Notes: generated by a model from the sequence alone, not told the origin. A DNA stretch of 64,000 nucleotides from Vagococcus fessus (GCF_003987565.1 NZ_NGJY01000002.1:62001-126000), one strand, 5' to 3'; positions 25,263-34,587 are shown, counted from the first letter of the stretch. Numbers and translations: made by a program.

Positions 25263-26810
25263 TTAGGCTAAACGGCCTTCTTTAATTTCTTTTTCTAATA
25301 CTAAGCGTTGTACCTTCATTGTTGCTGTACGTGGGATAGCATCAAATGTCATGATAATTGGTTCATTTAAAGTTGGCATCTCTGCCACTAAATTCCACCA
25401 ACGTGACCAATCCATGTCACAGCCCTCAGCTACAGAAATAATCGGTTGTGGTTTATCATCGATCCCTCTGACAATGACAACTTCATCTAAGAATTCTAAT
25501 TGGTCCAATAAGACATCCTCTAATGCTAAGTTACTATCTACCGTTTCGATTAAATCAACTTGGCGGTCGTATAAGAATAATTCGCCAGCTTCATTTTTAA
25601 TCCCGTAGTCCCCACTGTCCCACCATGCATCATAGACATTATCAGCAAAACGCTGGTCTTCTTTATAATACGTTAAGGCGCGACCTTTTGATAACATTAA
25701 AATATTCCCTGGTGTATTAGCAGGTTGTTCATTGCCCTCAGCATCCACGATTTTAACTTCTGTTAAACCTGGCATACCAATCCCCATATCACGAGAATCA
25801 ACTGACATAACCGTCTCTTTTTTGTGGAATTTGAAAATCATCGGCCCACATTCACTTTGACCATATACTTGCATGAAGCATGCATTAGCATCAGCTGACG
25901 CGTTTAAGAAATCAGCCATTGTTCCTTTGTTTATCGCATCGAATGTTGAATGGAAATAAGACACTGAGTTAAATGCTTCAGGTGCTTTCTTAGCCAGACG
26001 AGACCAACGTACAAAGTTGTTAGGATGTGTCTCTAATGTATACGGTTGGTACTGAATTAAGGTTGCTTTTACTTGTTCTTCTGCAAGGTTAGAGATGTTT
26101 AATAACGGGAAGCCTTTAGACATAGCTGAACTAATCCCAATATTGAAGCGAGAATGAACAGGCGAAATATGGAAAGCCATTAATTTCTTCTCTGGAATTA
26201 AATCAAAGACATTACGTTGCCAAGTCGTGCGCCAGCCCATTGAATTGGCTGAATGCGCAATTAACTTAGGAATACCTGTCGTTCCTGATGTATGAGTTAT
26301 GTAAGAAATTTGGTCACGGTCTAGGAAAGCCTGTTCAACATAGTCGCTTTCTTCAATTGGTGTTACGACTAAATCAGCTAATTTAATAGCATGAATATGG
26401 TCGCTTGCTTTTAATTCTGTGGCAACTGGCTCTGTCGCTTCATCAAAAATCAACCATGGTTTTTCTAAGCGGTCACTTAAAACACTCATGATTTCAGTGG
26501 GTAAATGATGTGAAATCATCGCAGGAACTGCTCCAATATAAGAAACAGCAACGGCTAGTAAATATGTATCAAATCGACTGCTTTTAAAAATGATGACTTT
26601 ATCTTCTTTTTTGACACCTAATTTTATCAATTGATTGGCACGTTTCACGATAGCTTCTGTCGCTTTTTCGTAAGTAACCTCACGACCAAACTCTGGAAAA
26701 GCTGGTAAGTCTGAATCAGACTGAATCGTTACCTCTGGAAACTTGACACTTGCCTCTTTAAAATTGCTAAATAAATTTAATGGTTCATACGTATTTTCTG
26801 GAAATTTCAT
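25263..26810 (-). CDS. AMP-dependent synthetase/ligase (acyl-CoA synthetase-like)
   Basis: 515-residue adenylate-forming enzyme. The ATP phosphate loop HTSGTTGIPK lies at 173-182. Later motifs VYGQSECGP (A5-like), WWDSGDYGIKNEAGELFLYDRQVDLIE (A7/A8) and the C-terminal PRTATMKVQR, whose Lys is in the place of the catalytic A10 lysine, are all present, so it looks active. It activates a carboxylic acid as acyl-AMP, probably onto CoA; the acid is unknown. No carrier protein or pathway gene adjoins. Single-gene unit. Confidence 0.88.
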   Translation of the reverse strand: MKFPENTYEPLNLFSNFKEASVKFPEVTIQSDSDLPAFPEFGREVTYEKATEAIVKRANQLIKLGVKKEDKVIIFKSSRFDTYLLAVAVSYIGAVPAMISHHLPTEIMSVLSDRLEKPWLIFDEATEPVATELKASDHIHAIKLADLVVTPIEESDYVEQAFLDRDQISYITHTSGTTGIPKLIAHSANSMGWRTTWQRNVFDLIPEKKLMAFHISPVHSRFNIGISSAMSKGFPLLNISNLAEEQVKATLIQYQPYTLETHPNNFVRWSRLAKKAPEAFNSVSYFHSTFDAINKGTMADFLNASADANACFMQVYGQSECGPMIFKFHKKETVMSVDSRDMGIGMPGLTEVKIVDAEGNEQPANTPGNILMLSKGRALTYYKEDQRFADNVYDAWWDSGDYGIKNEAGELFLYDRQVDLIETVDSNLALEDVLLDQLEFLDEVVIVRGIDDKPQPIISVAEGCDMDWSRWWNLVAEMPTLNEPIIMTFDAIPRTATMKVQRLVLEKEIKEGRLA

Positions 26811-26966
26811 TCTGTCACTCCTTCTAAATCAATATGTTCATTTTATCACGAAGAGTATCTATAACGAAACAACTTTTTTAGCTAACTTAGTATTATTTTT
26901 TAGACATTTTTAACATATTAAGAAAAATAATATCCACAAGATTTACTACACTTGTACTCTATTACC

Positions 26967-28457
26967 CTATTGCTCCTTAATTTCAAGTCCTTTTTCAGTT
27001 AATAAATAACATATACCACCAAGTGATTCTATATATTTTCGGTCATGAGACACACTAATAACTGTTCCTTTGAATTGAGATAATTCTTGGTACAGTTGCG
27101 GATTGGTAATTGGACTTAGATTACGTGTGGGTTCATCCAAGACTAGAACTTCTGCTTCGCTATGAATCATTGACAGTAATAATACCTTAGCTTGCTGTCC
27201 ACCGCTTAACTCACTCATTGGCACTAACATTTCTTCATGGGTGAAGTTAATATTGCCTAACATCGTGTAAATAGCCGTCTTTTCCTCTGCCTCACCTGTC
27301 TGAACCAAATACTCAACAGCTGATTGGTTCATAGGTAAAACCTCTTGATAGTTTTGTGGCATATACCCTACTTTTGATTTAGGTATCTGGTTATAAATCT
27401 CTTTTAATAAAGTAGATTTCCCACACCCATTATTACCTGTTATGACTATTTTTTGACCTGTTTCAATGGGTAAAACAATTTCTTTTGCTAACATTTTCCC
27501 CTCATTTTGTAACACAGGTACGTCGATGGTTGCTAATTTTTTTCCTGTCAGAACATAAGCAGCATAATCAAAACTAAAATAACTTTCTTTTTCATAGGCT
27601 GTAAATCCTTTAATATTTGATTTTTCTTTTTCTAAACGTGTCCGTTGATTCTTTAAATTAGCCACTTTCTTTTGTAAACGCGGATCCGCTCGGTTAACAT
27701 TCTGATGTTGATGCTCAGCTTTTTGCCAGACTTGACGCAATGCTGCTTCTCTCTCTGCCATATCACGAGTCTGACTTTTTATCTGATGCTCTTCCTTTTC
27801 AATCCGCTCCTGCCTTCTCTTCCTATAACTCTCATACCCTTCTTTATCAATAGTATGAAGAGGTATATCTTTCCTTCCCGCTAATTCTATATGGAGAATA
27901 ATAGTTGCTGTTTTTTGAATGAATACTTCATCATGAGAAACATAAACCACTGGAATCGTTATTTCTTTAACGAAACGCTCCAACCACTCGATTGCCTCAA
28001 TATCAATATCGTTAGTCGGTTCATCTAATAAAATCAAATCAGGTTCTACTGCTAGCATCGCTAACAATTGATACCTTACTTTTTCGCCACCTGACAATGA
28101 CTTAAATAATTGTTCGCTATATAAATTATCAATACCAAATTCTTTCATCGTTTTTAATAAAGTCTCATTCCAATCCACTTCTTGAAATAAATCCATTATC
28201 CTTACAGAATCTTCTTCATTAACCTGTTGTTCCAGATAACCAATAACAGAGGCTTGACTGCTTACCTCACCTGATACTTCAACATACTCAGGTACAAACT
28301 CTGTCCCTCTCACCACCTGAAGTAACGTCGATTTACCATTTCCCTCTTCTCCAATAATAGCCAACTTGTCCCCTTTGTTGATAGTCAAATCTAACTCTTT
28401 TATTAATGTCCGACCTGTCTTTCTCTCCTGTATGCTTAGTTTTCTTACCATCATCAT
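26967..28457 (-). CDS. ABC-F family ATPase (ribosome-protection type)
   Basis: Twin ATP-binding cassettes in one soluble chain of about 496 residues, no membrane domain, as in ABC-F. Cassette 1 has Walker A GEEGNGKST, LSGGEK and LLDEPTNDID. Cassette 2 has GNNGCGKST, LSGGQQ and LDEPTRNLSP. The inter-domain linker (roughly 200-290) is rich in charged helix residues and would reach the ribosomal peptidyl-transferase site. ATG 28457 follows AGGTG. Related proteins give resistance to lincosamides, streptogramins, pleuromutilins or oxazolidinones. The attenuator-like leader supports that role, though a housekeeping translation factor is possible. Confidence 0.88.
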   Translation of the reverse strand: MMMVRKLSIQERKTGRTLIKELDLTINKGDKLAIIGEEGNGKSTLLQVVRGTEFVPEYVEVSGEVSSQASVIGYLEQQVNEEDSVRIMDLFQEVDWNETLLKTMKEFGIDNLYSEQLFKSLSGGEKVRYQLLAMLAVEPDLILLDEPTNDIDIEAIEWLERFVKEITIPVVYVSHDEVFIQKTATIILHIELAGRKDIPLHTIDKEGYESYRKRRQERIEKEEHQIKSQTRDMAEREAALRQVWQKAEHQHQNVNRADPRLQKKVANLKNQRTRLEKEKSNIKGFTAYEKESYFSFDYAAYVLTGKKLATIDVPVLQNEGKMLAKEIVLPIETGQKIVITGNNGCGKSTLLKEIYNQIPKSKVGYMPQNYQEVLPMNQSAVEYLVQTGEAEEKTAIYTMLGNINFTHEEMLVPMSELSGGQQAKVLLLSMIHSEAEVLVLDEPTRNLSPITNPQLYQELSQFKGTVISVSHDRKYIESLGGICYLLTEKGLEIKEQ

Positions 28458-28532
28458 ACTTATCACCTGCTTTTAAATTTTTAGGCTGAATTTATCTAAC
28501 TGTTTAACACTAAAGTCGCCTCCTTTGCGCAC

Positions 28533-28566
28533 AAAAAAACACCTCTGCCTAAACAGAGGTGTTTTA
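28533..28566 (-). terminator. Leader terminator upstream of the ABC-F gene
   Basis: AAAACACCTCTG/CAGAGGTGTTTT arms with a 6-base loop and UUUUUUU on the minus strand, between the ABC-F promoter and its coding region. Just upstream of it a second weak hairpin (ACTAG/CTAGT, about 28573-28592) is also followed by a U-run. Confidence 0.8.
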
Positions 28567-28602
28567 AAAAAATACTAGAAGTATTCCCTAGTTCTCTTTC
28601 AT

Positions 28603-28671
28603 CTAGTTGTAGACACACTGACCCTGTTTATTTATAAGAATTATTTTTCTTTTAAATAATACAGTGTTCAA
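28603..28671 (-). CDS. Candidate 22-residue leader peptide of the ABC-F gene
   Basis: A TTG start (28671-28669) sits 9 bases after AAAGGAG (28681-28687). The frame runs 22 codons to TAG at 28605-28603: a basic, hydrophobic peptide beginning NTVLFKRKIILINK. It lies between the predicted promoter and the leader terminator, as expected for ribosome-mediated attenuation of antibiotic-resistance ABC-F genes. The stop codon lies in a CTAG repeat that recurs in the following hairpin, so a stalled ribosome could change the folding. Confidence 0.5.
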   Translation of the reverse strand: MNTVLFKRKIILINKQGQCVYN

Positions 28672-28703
28672 ATGCGCCAACTCCTTTAAAATTTATTTTC
28701 TTA

Positions 28704-28732
28704 AGTTTAACAATTATCCTTTATAAAAACAA
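28704..28732 (-). promoter_or_regulatory. Predicted promoter of the ABC-F leader
   Basis: TTGTTT (28727-28732) and TAAACT (28704-28709) with a 17-base spacer on the minus strand, a few bases below the TPR gene stop. Both boxes are imperfect. Confidence 0.4.
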
Positions 28733-28745
28733 GTTATTTTTTTAA

Positions 28746-29762
28746 TTACTGATGAATAGGACACTCTATATAAAAACAGTCATATGCTAAAACGTAGCTC
28801 TCACAAGGTTCAAGTGTTATCTGATAACGATAGTCTGTCTCTTCATTAAATTCTGCAAGCCAGTCGTTAAATGTCTCGACCGTCATCAATCTATCACGAT
28901 AATCCTGTGAGTCTTCTTCGTCCTCTCTATCTTCAAAAACATCGCTACTTATATAATGATAGCTATCATCTTCTTTAATCCTGTCATAAAGCTTTTCTCC
29001 CAAATTCCAAAAAGCCTTCTCACCTTTTAATTTCTTCGTCAAAAACAAATGATTTTTAATGACAATACGGTCTAAGCCATTTAGACAATTTATGTCAATC
29101 CCTGTATCTTCAAGCTGTTCATCGTAATAATATAAAGCTTTTTCTTCTTCACCTAAGCCCATGTAAAAGTCAGCAAGCTCATTAGGAGTATGTACTAGAT
29201 AGTCTAGATTATGGTCTGAACCATATAAACAGTCTTTAGGGACCGCTTCTAAATAATAGTTCAACTTCTCTTTATCCCCACGTTGCATCAGTAATTGTAA
29301 GCCAACTTTATAAGTGATAAAGTCCATAACCACACTATCGCGTGACAGCTCACTAAATAATACAGATAAATCAGGATTTTCTTTGGCTTCCTCTTTTAAA
29401 AGTATCTCAACCAAACCAGCAAGTTTATCGGTTCCGTTTAAGTGTTCTTTATAAGAATTATAGTATTTTCTAGCTAACTCATACTCACCAAAATGTAAGT
29501 AAACAATCGTTAATAACGCATAGCTATTAGTATTAGTTGGGTCAACAGTTATCGCCTCTTCTAATAACGCTATCTCCTCTAACATATCATCACATTCTGT
29601 GACAAATTGAAGATTATCTTCTACTAAAAATGCCGCTAAATTTGTTAATGTCAAACTGTTACGCTCACAGTCTAAATTTTGTTCTAAAAGAGGTTGAACA
29701 TCTTCAACTAAAGTTAACGCTTCTTTATTTCGTTTTCTTATCTCTCTCATTTTTTCTTCCAT
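28746..29762 (-). CDS. TPR-repeat protein
   Basis: 338 residues, acidic, soluble. At least two tetratricopeptide-like helical pairs are visible: NTNSYALLTIVYLHFGEYELARKYYNSY at about 90-120, and ELADFYMGLGEEEKALYYYDEQL at about 195-220. The C-terminus (YRYQITLEPCESYVLAYDCFYIECP) looks like a separate small domain. TPRs mediate protein contacts; the partner is unknown. The 28533-28566 hairpin is the only terminator before the ABC-F gene, so read-through into its leader is possible. Confidence 0.75.
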   Translation of the reverse strand: MEEKMREIRKRNKEALTLVEDVQPLLEQNLDCERNSLTLTNLAAFLVEDNLQFVTECDDMLEEIALLEEAITVDPTNTNSYALLTIVYLHFGEYELARKYYNSYKEHLNGTDKLAGLVEILLKEEAKENPDLSVLFSELSRDSVVMDFITYKVGLQLLMQRGDKEKLNYYLEAVPKDCLYGSDHNLDYLVHTPNELADFYMGLGEEEKALYYYDEQLEDTGIDINCLNGLDRIVIKNHLFLTKKLKGEKAFWNLGEKLYDRIKEDDSYHYISSDVFEDREDEEDSQDYRDRLMTVETFNDWLAEFNEETDYRYQITLEPCESYVLAYDCFYIECPIHQ

Positions 29763-29829
29763 ATTATCGTTACCTTTACTTTAAATTTATTGCTGTTATT
29801 CCATAATAATTAAGTTTAATCATGTTCCC

Positions 29830-29857
29830 TTGAAGCATTACAAACAGGGTGTATAAT
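29830..29857 (+). promoter_or_regulatory. Promoter of the 31-residue ORF
   Basis: TTGAAG (29830-29835) and consensus TATAAT (29852-29857) with a 16-base spacer, about 47 bases before the ATG. Confidence 0.6.
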
Positions 29858-29903
29858 TCAACCTATATATCCCTTATAGAATACCACAAAAGGAGAACTG
29901 ACC

Positions 29904-29999
29904 ATGAGCAAATTTGAAACGTACTTTACTAAGTCACTCCCTATCGCCGGTGTAGGCATCTCTTGTTTCCCTTATTGCTTTATTCAAAAATTTTACTAA
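29904..29999 (+). CDS. Small ORF, 31 residues
   Basis: ATG 29904 to TAA 29997-29999, preceded by AAGGAG at good spacing, a consensus-like promoter and a terminator right after the stop: a complete expression unit. The peptide starts MSKFETYFTKSLPI and has a hydrophobic Gly/Ile/Phe-rich second half with two cysteines. I recognise no family. A secreted signal, membrane micropeptide or bacteriocin-like peptide are all open. Confidence 0.6.
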   Translation: MSKFETYFTKSLPIAGVGISCFPYCFIQKFY

Positions 30000-30002
30000 A
30001 CA

Positions 30003-30036
30003 AAAAAGAGAACCAAATAACCGGTTCTCTTTTTCT
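30003..30036. terminator. Bidirectional terminator
   Basis: AAAGAGAACC/GGTTCTCTTT arms (30005-30014 and 30023-30032). Serves the 31-residue ORF and the convergent transaldolase operon. Confidence 0.8.
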
Positions 30037-30043
30037 TACTAAT

Positions 30044-30757
30044 TTATAAAATTGTAAACCCTAAATCTTTAATATCGCTATTAAACATTATAACTGTTTC
30101 TTTTGATAACTGTTCTAAATCCATACCAACCATTGATAATTTAGATAAAATTGCTGGTGGCACTGTAATAATATCTGCTCCAATTTCATCGGCTTGGAAG
30201 ATATTTATTAACTCACGAGTACTTGCCCAAAGTAATTCAGTTCCATTTTTTTTAGCACACTCTTCAACAGACTGTTTCATTAACTCTGTTGGATCAATTC
30301 CTGTATCAGCAACACGTCCCGCAAATACAGATACAATATTTTTAGTACCTGGAGCTAAAACAGCAATCGTTTCTTTAACTTGTTTAATTGTCATGATAGC
30401 TGTGATATTTAAAGAAAAGCCCTTTGCTGATAAACGTTCAATCAATGGAATTGAAGATTCGCCTTTTGTATTCATAATTGGAATTTTGATGAAGACATTT
30501 TCACCAAATGATGCAATTTTTTCTGCTTCTTTTTCCATTGTTTCAAAATCATCGGCAAACACTTCAAAAGAAATTGATTTATCTGGAATTTCTTTTACAG
30601 CTTCTTCAGCAAATGCTACATAATCAGTGATACCTGCTTTTTTCATTAAAGTTGGATTTGTTGTAAAACCTGAAACCATACCTTCTTTATAAGCTTCTTT
30701 CATTTTATCAATTTCGGCACCATCTGAATAAATTTTAACTTTTAAGTTTTCTAACAT
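30044..30757 (-). CDS. Transaldolase-family protein (TalC/fructose-6-phosphate aldolase-like)
   Basis: 237 residues, the size of the short transaldolase subfamily. FTTNPTLM at 31-38 and the Schiff-base lysine Lys91 in VFIKIPI are intact; LNITAIMTIKQV, VSVFAGRVADTG and ELLWASTRE follow in order. It should cleave or transfer dihydroxyacetone units on a sugar phosphate. It is the last gene of the ascorbate-type PTS operon and probably processes the imported phosphorylated sugar or its product. Confidence 0.9.
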   Translation of the reverse strand: MLENLKVKIYSDGAEIDKMKEAYKEGMVSGFTTNPTLMKKAGITDYVAFAEEAVKEIPDKSISFEVFADDFETMEKEAEKIASFGENVFIKIPIMNTKGESSIPLIERLSAKGFSLNITAIMTIKQVKETIAVLAPGTKNIVSVFAGRVADTGIDPTELMKQSVEECAKKNGTELLWASTRELINIFQADEIGADIITVPPAILSKLSMVGMDLEQLSKETVIMFNSDIKDLGFTIL

Positions 30758-30768
30758 ATCAATCTCTC

Positions 30769-32136
30769 CTATTCTTCTTCTGGTTTATTGTTTACTGCAT
30801 ATGAAGCTGGACGTAAGATGCTTGGTAAAACTAAGACTGCGATAACTGCTACTACGATAACGTAAATACCAACACTACCCATCCATTCACCAAGTTTACC
30901 TAAAACTAATCCGATAACTGCGAAATCTACGTCTCCAAATGTGGTATTACCAAATCCTAAGTTACCTAATACTGGCATTAATAAAGCTGGTAGGAATGCT
31001 AAAGCAAGACCATTTACAAAGGCCCCCAGCATTGCTCCACGTCTACCACCTGTTGCATTCCCATAAACCCCTGCAGTCGCACCACAGAAGAAGTGAGGTA
31101 CAAGGCCTGGAATAATTAGGACACTACCTGCCCAACCTAAAATGAACATTCCGATTAAACCACCTACAAAACTGCTGACGAAACCAATGATCACTGCTGT
31201 TGGTGCATATGGAAAGAATACGGCACAATCAACGGCTGGTACTGCATTCGGAATAACTTTAGTTGCAATCCCTTGAAAAGCAGGAATTAAATCTGCTAAG
31301 ATCATACGAACACCTGAATAAACAATTGTTACACCTACTGCGAATTTAAGACCACATAATAGAGCAAATAAGAATGGTGACTTACCACCTGATAACGTTG
31401 ACACAAACTCTGGTCCAGCAACGATTGCTGATACTAAGTAAAATGCCATCATTGTTAAAGCTGTAGAGATTGTTGTATTCCGTAAAAAACTCCATTTTTC
31501 TGGTACATCGATATCTTCTGTACTACTACTATTTTTACCAACTAAACCACCCATCCAGCTTGCAAGTAAGTAACCGATACTCCCGAAGTGACCCATAGCA
31601 ACATCATCACCATCTGTTACTTTAAGAGTTGATTTTTGCATTATTGCTGGAGAGATTGCACTCCAAGCTCCTAAGAAGAAACCACCGATTAAGATTAGTT
31701 TCCAACTACTAAATCCTAAAGCGCCTAATACTGCTGACAATAGACATGCCATGAAGAAACTGTGGTGACCTGTTAAGAATACATATTTGTAACGTGTAAA
31801 ACGAGCAATTAGCACGTTGAATACTAAACCAACAACTAAGATTGTCATAGTTTCAACACCTAATAAATCTTGAGCAACAGATGTTACTGCCTCATTATTA
31901 GGAACAACACCTTTAATATTGAATCCAAATTCAATCATTTTTGCTAAAGGATCTAGGTTACCTGAAATAACATCAGCCCCGGCTGCTAACATCAAGTAGC
32001 CTAATATTGGACCTAATGTTCCAGTTAATACTTTATGCGCTGGTGACTTTAATGCAATCAAGCCCACCATCGCCATCAAGCCCATTAAAATAGCAGGCTC
32101 ACTCAACATATCCTTAATAAATGTTAAGAACCCCAT
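30769..32136 (-). CDS. PTS EIIC, ascorbate (UlaA/SgaT) family
   Basis: 455-residue membrane permease with about 11 helices. UlaA landmarks: TGHHSFFMACLLSA near 120, YSGVRMILADLIPAFQGIATKVIPNAVPAVDCAVFFPYAPTAV around 275-315, and HFFCGATAGVYGNATGGRRGA near 355. It moves a sugar acid or polyol into the cell during phosphorylation. It follows EIIB by two bases and precedes the transaldolase. The genes for ascorbate catabolism (ulaD-G) are absent, so the substrate may not be ascorbate. Confidence 0.92.
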   Translation of the reverse strand: MGFLTFIKDMLSEPAILMGLMAMVGLIALKSPAHKVLTGTLGPILGYLMLAAGADVISGNLDPLAKMIEFGFNIKGVVPNNEAVTSVAQDLLGVETMTILVVGLVFNVLIARFTRYKYVFLTGHHSFFMACLLSAVLGALGFSSWKLILIGGFFLGAWSAISPAIMQKSTLKVTDGDDVAMGHFGSIGYLLASWMGGLVGKNSSSTEDIDVPEKWSFLRNTTISTALTMMAFYLVSAIVAGPEFVSTLSGGKSPFLFALLCGLKFAVGVTIVYSGVRMILADLIPAFQGIATKVIPNAVPAVDCAVFFPYAPTAVIIGFVSSFVGGLIGMFILGWAGSVLIIPGLVPHFFCGATAGVYGNATGGRRGAMLGAFVNGLALAFLPALLMPVLGNLGFGNTTFGDVDFAVIGLVLGKLGEWMGSVGIYVIVVAVIAVLVLPSILRPASYAVNNKPEEE

Positions 32137-32138
32137 TT

Positions 32139-32426
32139 TTAAGCTCCCCCTTCAGCTAATTCTTTTAGTGTAGGTAAAATATCTTCTGTTATTTTTTTCT
32201 TATTCATATAACTTCTAGTGTAAGCAACTTTTTGACCATTTTTAAAAATATCTGAAAATTCTTTTACTGTAACAAATAAATCTGCATCTTTACCTGTTGC
32301 TGAATTAGAGTCAGCAGATTCTGCAGAAATTTCAATACCATTTTCTTTTGCAATTTCTTCAATTTTCATTTTTAGCATTAAACTGCTACCAATTCCATTG
32401 CCACAAACTGTAACTACTTTTAACAT
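32139..32426 (-). CDS. PTS EIIB, ascorbate family
   Basis: 95-residue cytoplasmic phosphocarrier. The phosphorylated cysteine is Cys8 in VTVCGNGIGSSLMLKMKI, the P-loop of the lactose/ascorbate EIIB type. It takes phosphate from the EIIA domain fused to the regulator next door and passes it to the sugar carried by EIIC. Start ATG lies two bases past the regulator stop, so translation is coupled. Confidence 0.93.
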   Translation of the reverse strand: MLKVVTVCGNGIGSSLMLKMKIEEIAKENGIEISAESADSNSATGKDADLFVTVKEFSDIFKNGQKVAYTRSYMNKKKITEDILPTLKELAEGGA

Positions 32427-32427
32427 T

Positions 32428-34485
32428 TTATTCGTCCCCTTTTTTTATTAATTTATTAATTTCATCTAACATCAGACGTGCATTTCCACATTTTTTCAAT
32501 ATAGAAACATTAGCATCATCTTCTAATATCATTGATAATTGTTGTAATGCCGTTAAATGATTAGTATTATCCTCAGCAGCTAATACAAATATTAAACTAA
32601 CTTGATTATCATCATCCACTTCTTCTCCCATACTAAAATCTACTGGTTGTGAACATGAAAGTAAACTGATTCCCAATTTGTTAACTCCAGTTTCTGGTCT
32701 AGCATGAGGCACTGCAACACCTGGAGCCAACACAATATAAGGTCCTGATTTTAACGCACTATCAATCATCGCTTCAACATATGACTCTTCAATATTTTTA
32801 TTTTCAATAAGCGGTTGACTAGCCAACTCAATTGCTTGTTGCCATGTTAAATTCTCATCACTAAATCTAACAAACTCTTCCTTTAGTAAGCTTGACAATG
32901 TCGCTCCTCCCCTCAACGTAGTTTTTTGATTATCCAATAAATTAACTAATTCGCTTTTTAATTTATCTAAATCTTTAATATCTGCATACTTTTCAACCGT
33001 TGATATTATATCTTCTAACTTATAACTCAAATGATTGCCAGGTATCTCAAACTCTTTTGATACTTCTCTAATCAATAATTGGCTTTCAACATAATCTAAA
33101 ATTGGTCTGACAACATAAAGTGGTTTAATCGTTTCTAACATTGTCGTCGAAAATATTAGATCAAACTCATCTGTTGCCAAATTTTTTATTTCTGAAATTT
33201 GATGTATTTTTTTAAATTCAAACTTTGGAAACAACTTTTTTAATGTGCTCGTTAAAATAAGTGAACTGCTAATTCCATTAGGGCAAACAACTAATGCTCT
33301 TATTGCCCTATATTTAACGCTATGATTATTTAAATATCCTCCAAAATGAACCGTGAACAAAGAAATTTCTTCATCTGAAATATTAAGCTTCTCTTTTTCA
33401 AAAAGCGGTACTAGCCCTCGTTTTACTTGAGAGAATAAAGCACCATATTGCATTGTAATCTCATCTGAAAACGGAAAATTTAAAGGAATATCATATTTAA
33501 TTCTTATATAGGCTGGTCCTACATGTTGAAGTAAGCTATGATGTATTTTTTCATCTTCCGAGAAAGTAACTCCTATTAAATTAGAAACTTCTCGAATAAT
33601 TTTATGAGTTAAATATTCCAAGCTAACTCCTGTCAATTCAGGTAAGCACATCCCATCCAAAGAACCAAGTATCCTTGAACTAATAAATAATAATTCATTA
33701 TATGTGTAACTTATAAAAAATAACTTAGCAACTCTATTAGCTACTTCCTTCATAGAACTCAAAGGATTTGTCGGAAAATTTGTTTTCCAATCATTATTAC
33801 ACTTTTGCTTTCTTAAAGAAATTATATAAAATAACCATATAAGCGCCTTTTTTCGACTTGGAACAATACTTATATTTTCTTCCTGAATGATTGTTTCAAA
33901 TTGTTTACAGTACCATAAGAATTCAGAATCAATACCACTATTTGATAAAATTATTTCTAAGACCCATTCCCCTATACTAGATAGTAAGAGTTGATTCAAA
34001 TGCTCTTCTACCAAGCTTACCAGGGAAAATTCATCTCCTTTAAAATCATAACCCTCAGCTCGAGAATATTTATAGGAAATACCATTTTTTAAACATATTT
34101 TTTTTACTTGTCTTACCTCATTCAATATGGAATTTTTACTTAGTCCCAATAATTCCTGTAGATGATAGTTTGAAATAAAATTACTATTTAAAAAAGAGTA
34201 AATAATAATAACAGAAGTTCTATCTTGTACTAAAAATATGTCTTCTCTAGATAAGTCTAATCTACTCATCAACCACCTTTCCTTAAAGTCTTTTGGGAGC
34301 GAAAATTTATTATTCTTAATATTGATACTAAAACCAAACTGTTTAAATAAAATTGGATTAATTTTATCTACTTCAGAAATCAGTCTTTTTTTATTTGTTT
34401 CCAATACTGCTGCAGCCTCATCCAAATCAATATCTGAATGTCTTGAGATAAGTTCTAATAAATCAATACTAAGTTGGTTCAACAT
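32428..34485 (-). CDS. PRD-containing transcriptional activator with C-terminal EIIA (BglG/LicR type)
   Basis: 685 residues from ATG 34485 (AGGAGTGG upstream; the in-frame TTG at 34506 lies before that site). Order: N-terminal winged helix, a second helix-turn-helix, two PTS regulation domains (about 175-400), an EIIB-like domain (ALVVCPNGISSSLI) and a PTS EIIA type 2 domain with the phospho-His in APGVAVPHARPETG. It both regulates the operon and supplies the EIIA that feeds the adjacent EIIB. A cre site and a long perfect inverted repeat lie upstream. Confidence 0.92.
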   Translation of the reverse strand: MLNQLSIDLLELISRHSDIDLDEAAAVLETNKKRLISEVDKINPILFKQFGFSINIKNNKFSLPKDFKERWLMSRLDLSREDIFLVQDRTSVIIIYSFLNSNFISNYHLQELLGLSKNSILNEVRQVKKICLKNGISYKYSRAEGYDFKGDEFSLVSLVEEHLNQLLLSSIGEWVLEIILSNSGIDSEFLWYCKQFETIIQEENISIVPSRKKALIWLFYIISLRKQKCNNDWKTNFPTNPLSSMKEVANRVAKLFFISYTYNELLFISSRILGSLDGMCLPELTGVSLEYLTHKIIREVSNLIGVTFSEDEKIHHSLLQHVGPAYIRIKYDIPLNFPFSDEITMQYGALFSQVKRGLVPLFEKEKLNISDEEISLFTVHFGGYLNNHSVKYRAIRALVVCPNGISSSLILTSTLKKLFPKFEFKKIHQISEIKNLATDEFDLIFSTTMLETIKPLYVVRPILDYVESQLLIREVSKEFEIPGNHLSYKLEDIISTVEKYADIKDLDKLKSELVNLLDNQKTTLRGGATLSSLLKEEFVRFSDENLTWQQAIELASQPLIENKNIEESYVEAMIDSALKSGPYIVLAPGVAVPHARPETGVNKLGISLLSCSQPVDFSMGEEVDDDNQVSLIFVLAAEDNTNHLTALQQLSMILEDDANVSILKKCGNARLMLDEINKLIKKGDE

Positions 34486-34514
34486 TTCATCCACTCCTAT
34501 ATTCAAATTATATT

Positions 34515-34528
34515 ATAAAGCGCTTTCA
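34515..34528 (-). promoter_or_regulatory. cre site (CcpA) before the PRD operon
   Basis: Minus-strand TGAAAGCGCTTTAT matches 12 of 14 positions of the catabolite-responsive element, overlapping an A/T-rich TATAAT-like stretch about 25 bases before the start codon. Suggests glucose repression. Confidence 0.65.
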
Positions 34529-34587
34529 ATTAAAATGATGATTCGGCACAGTTTTAATTAACTGTTTTAATTTACTATTGTGCCCTA

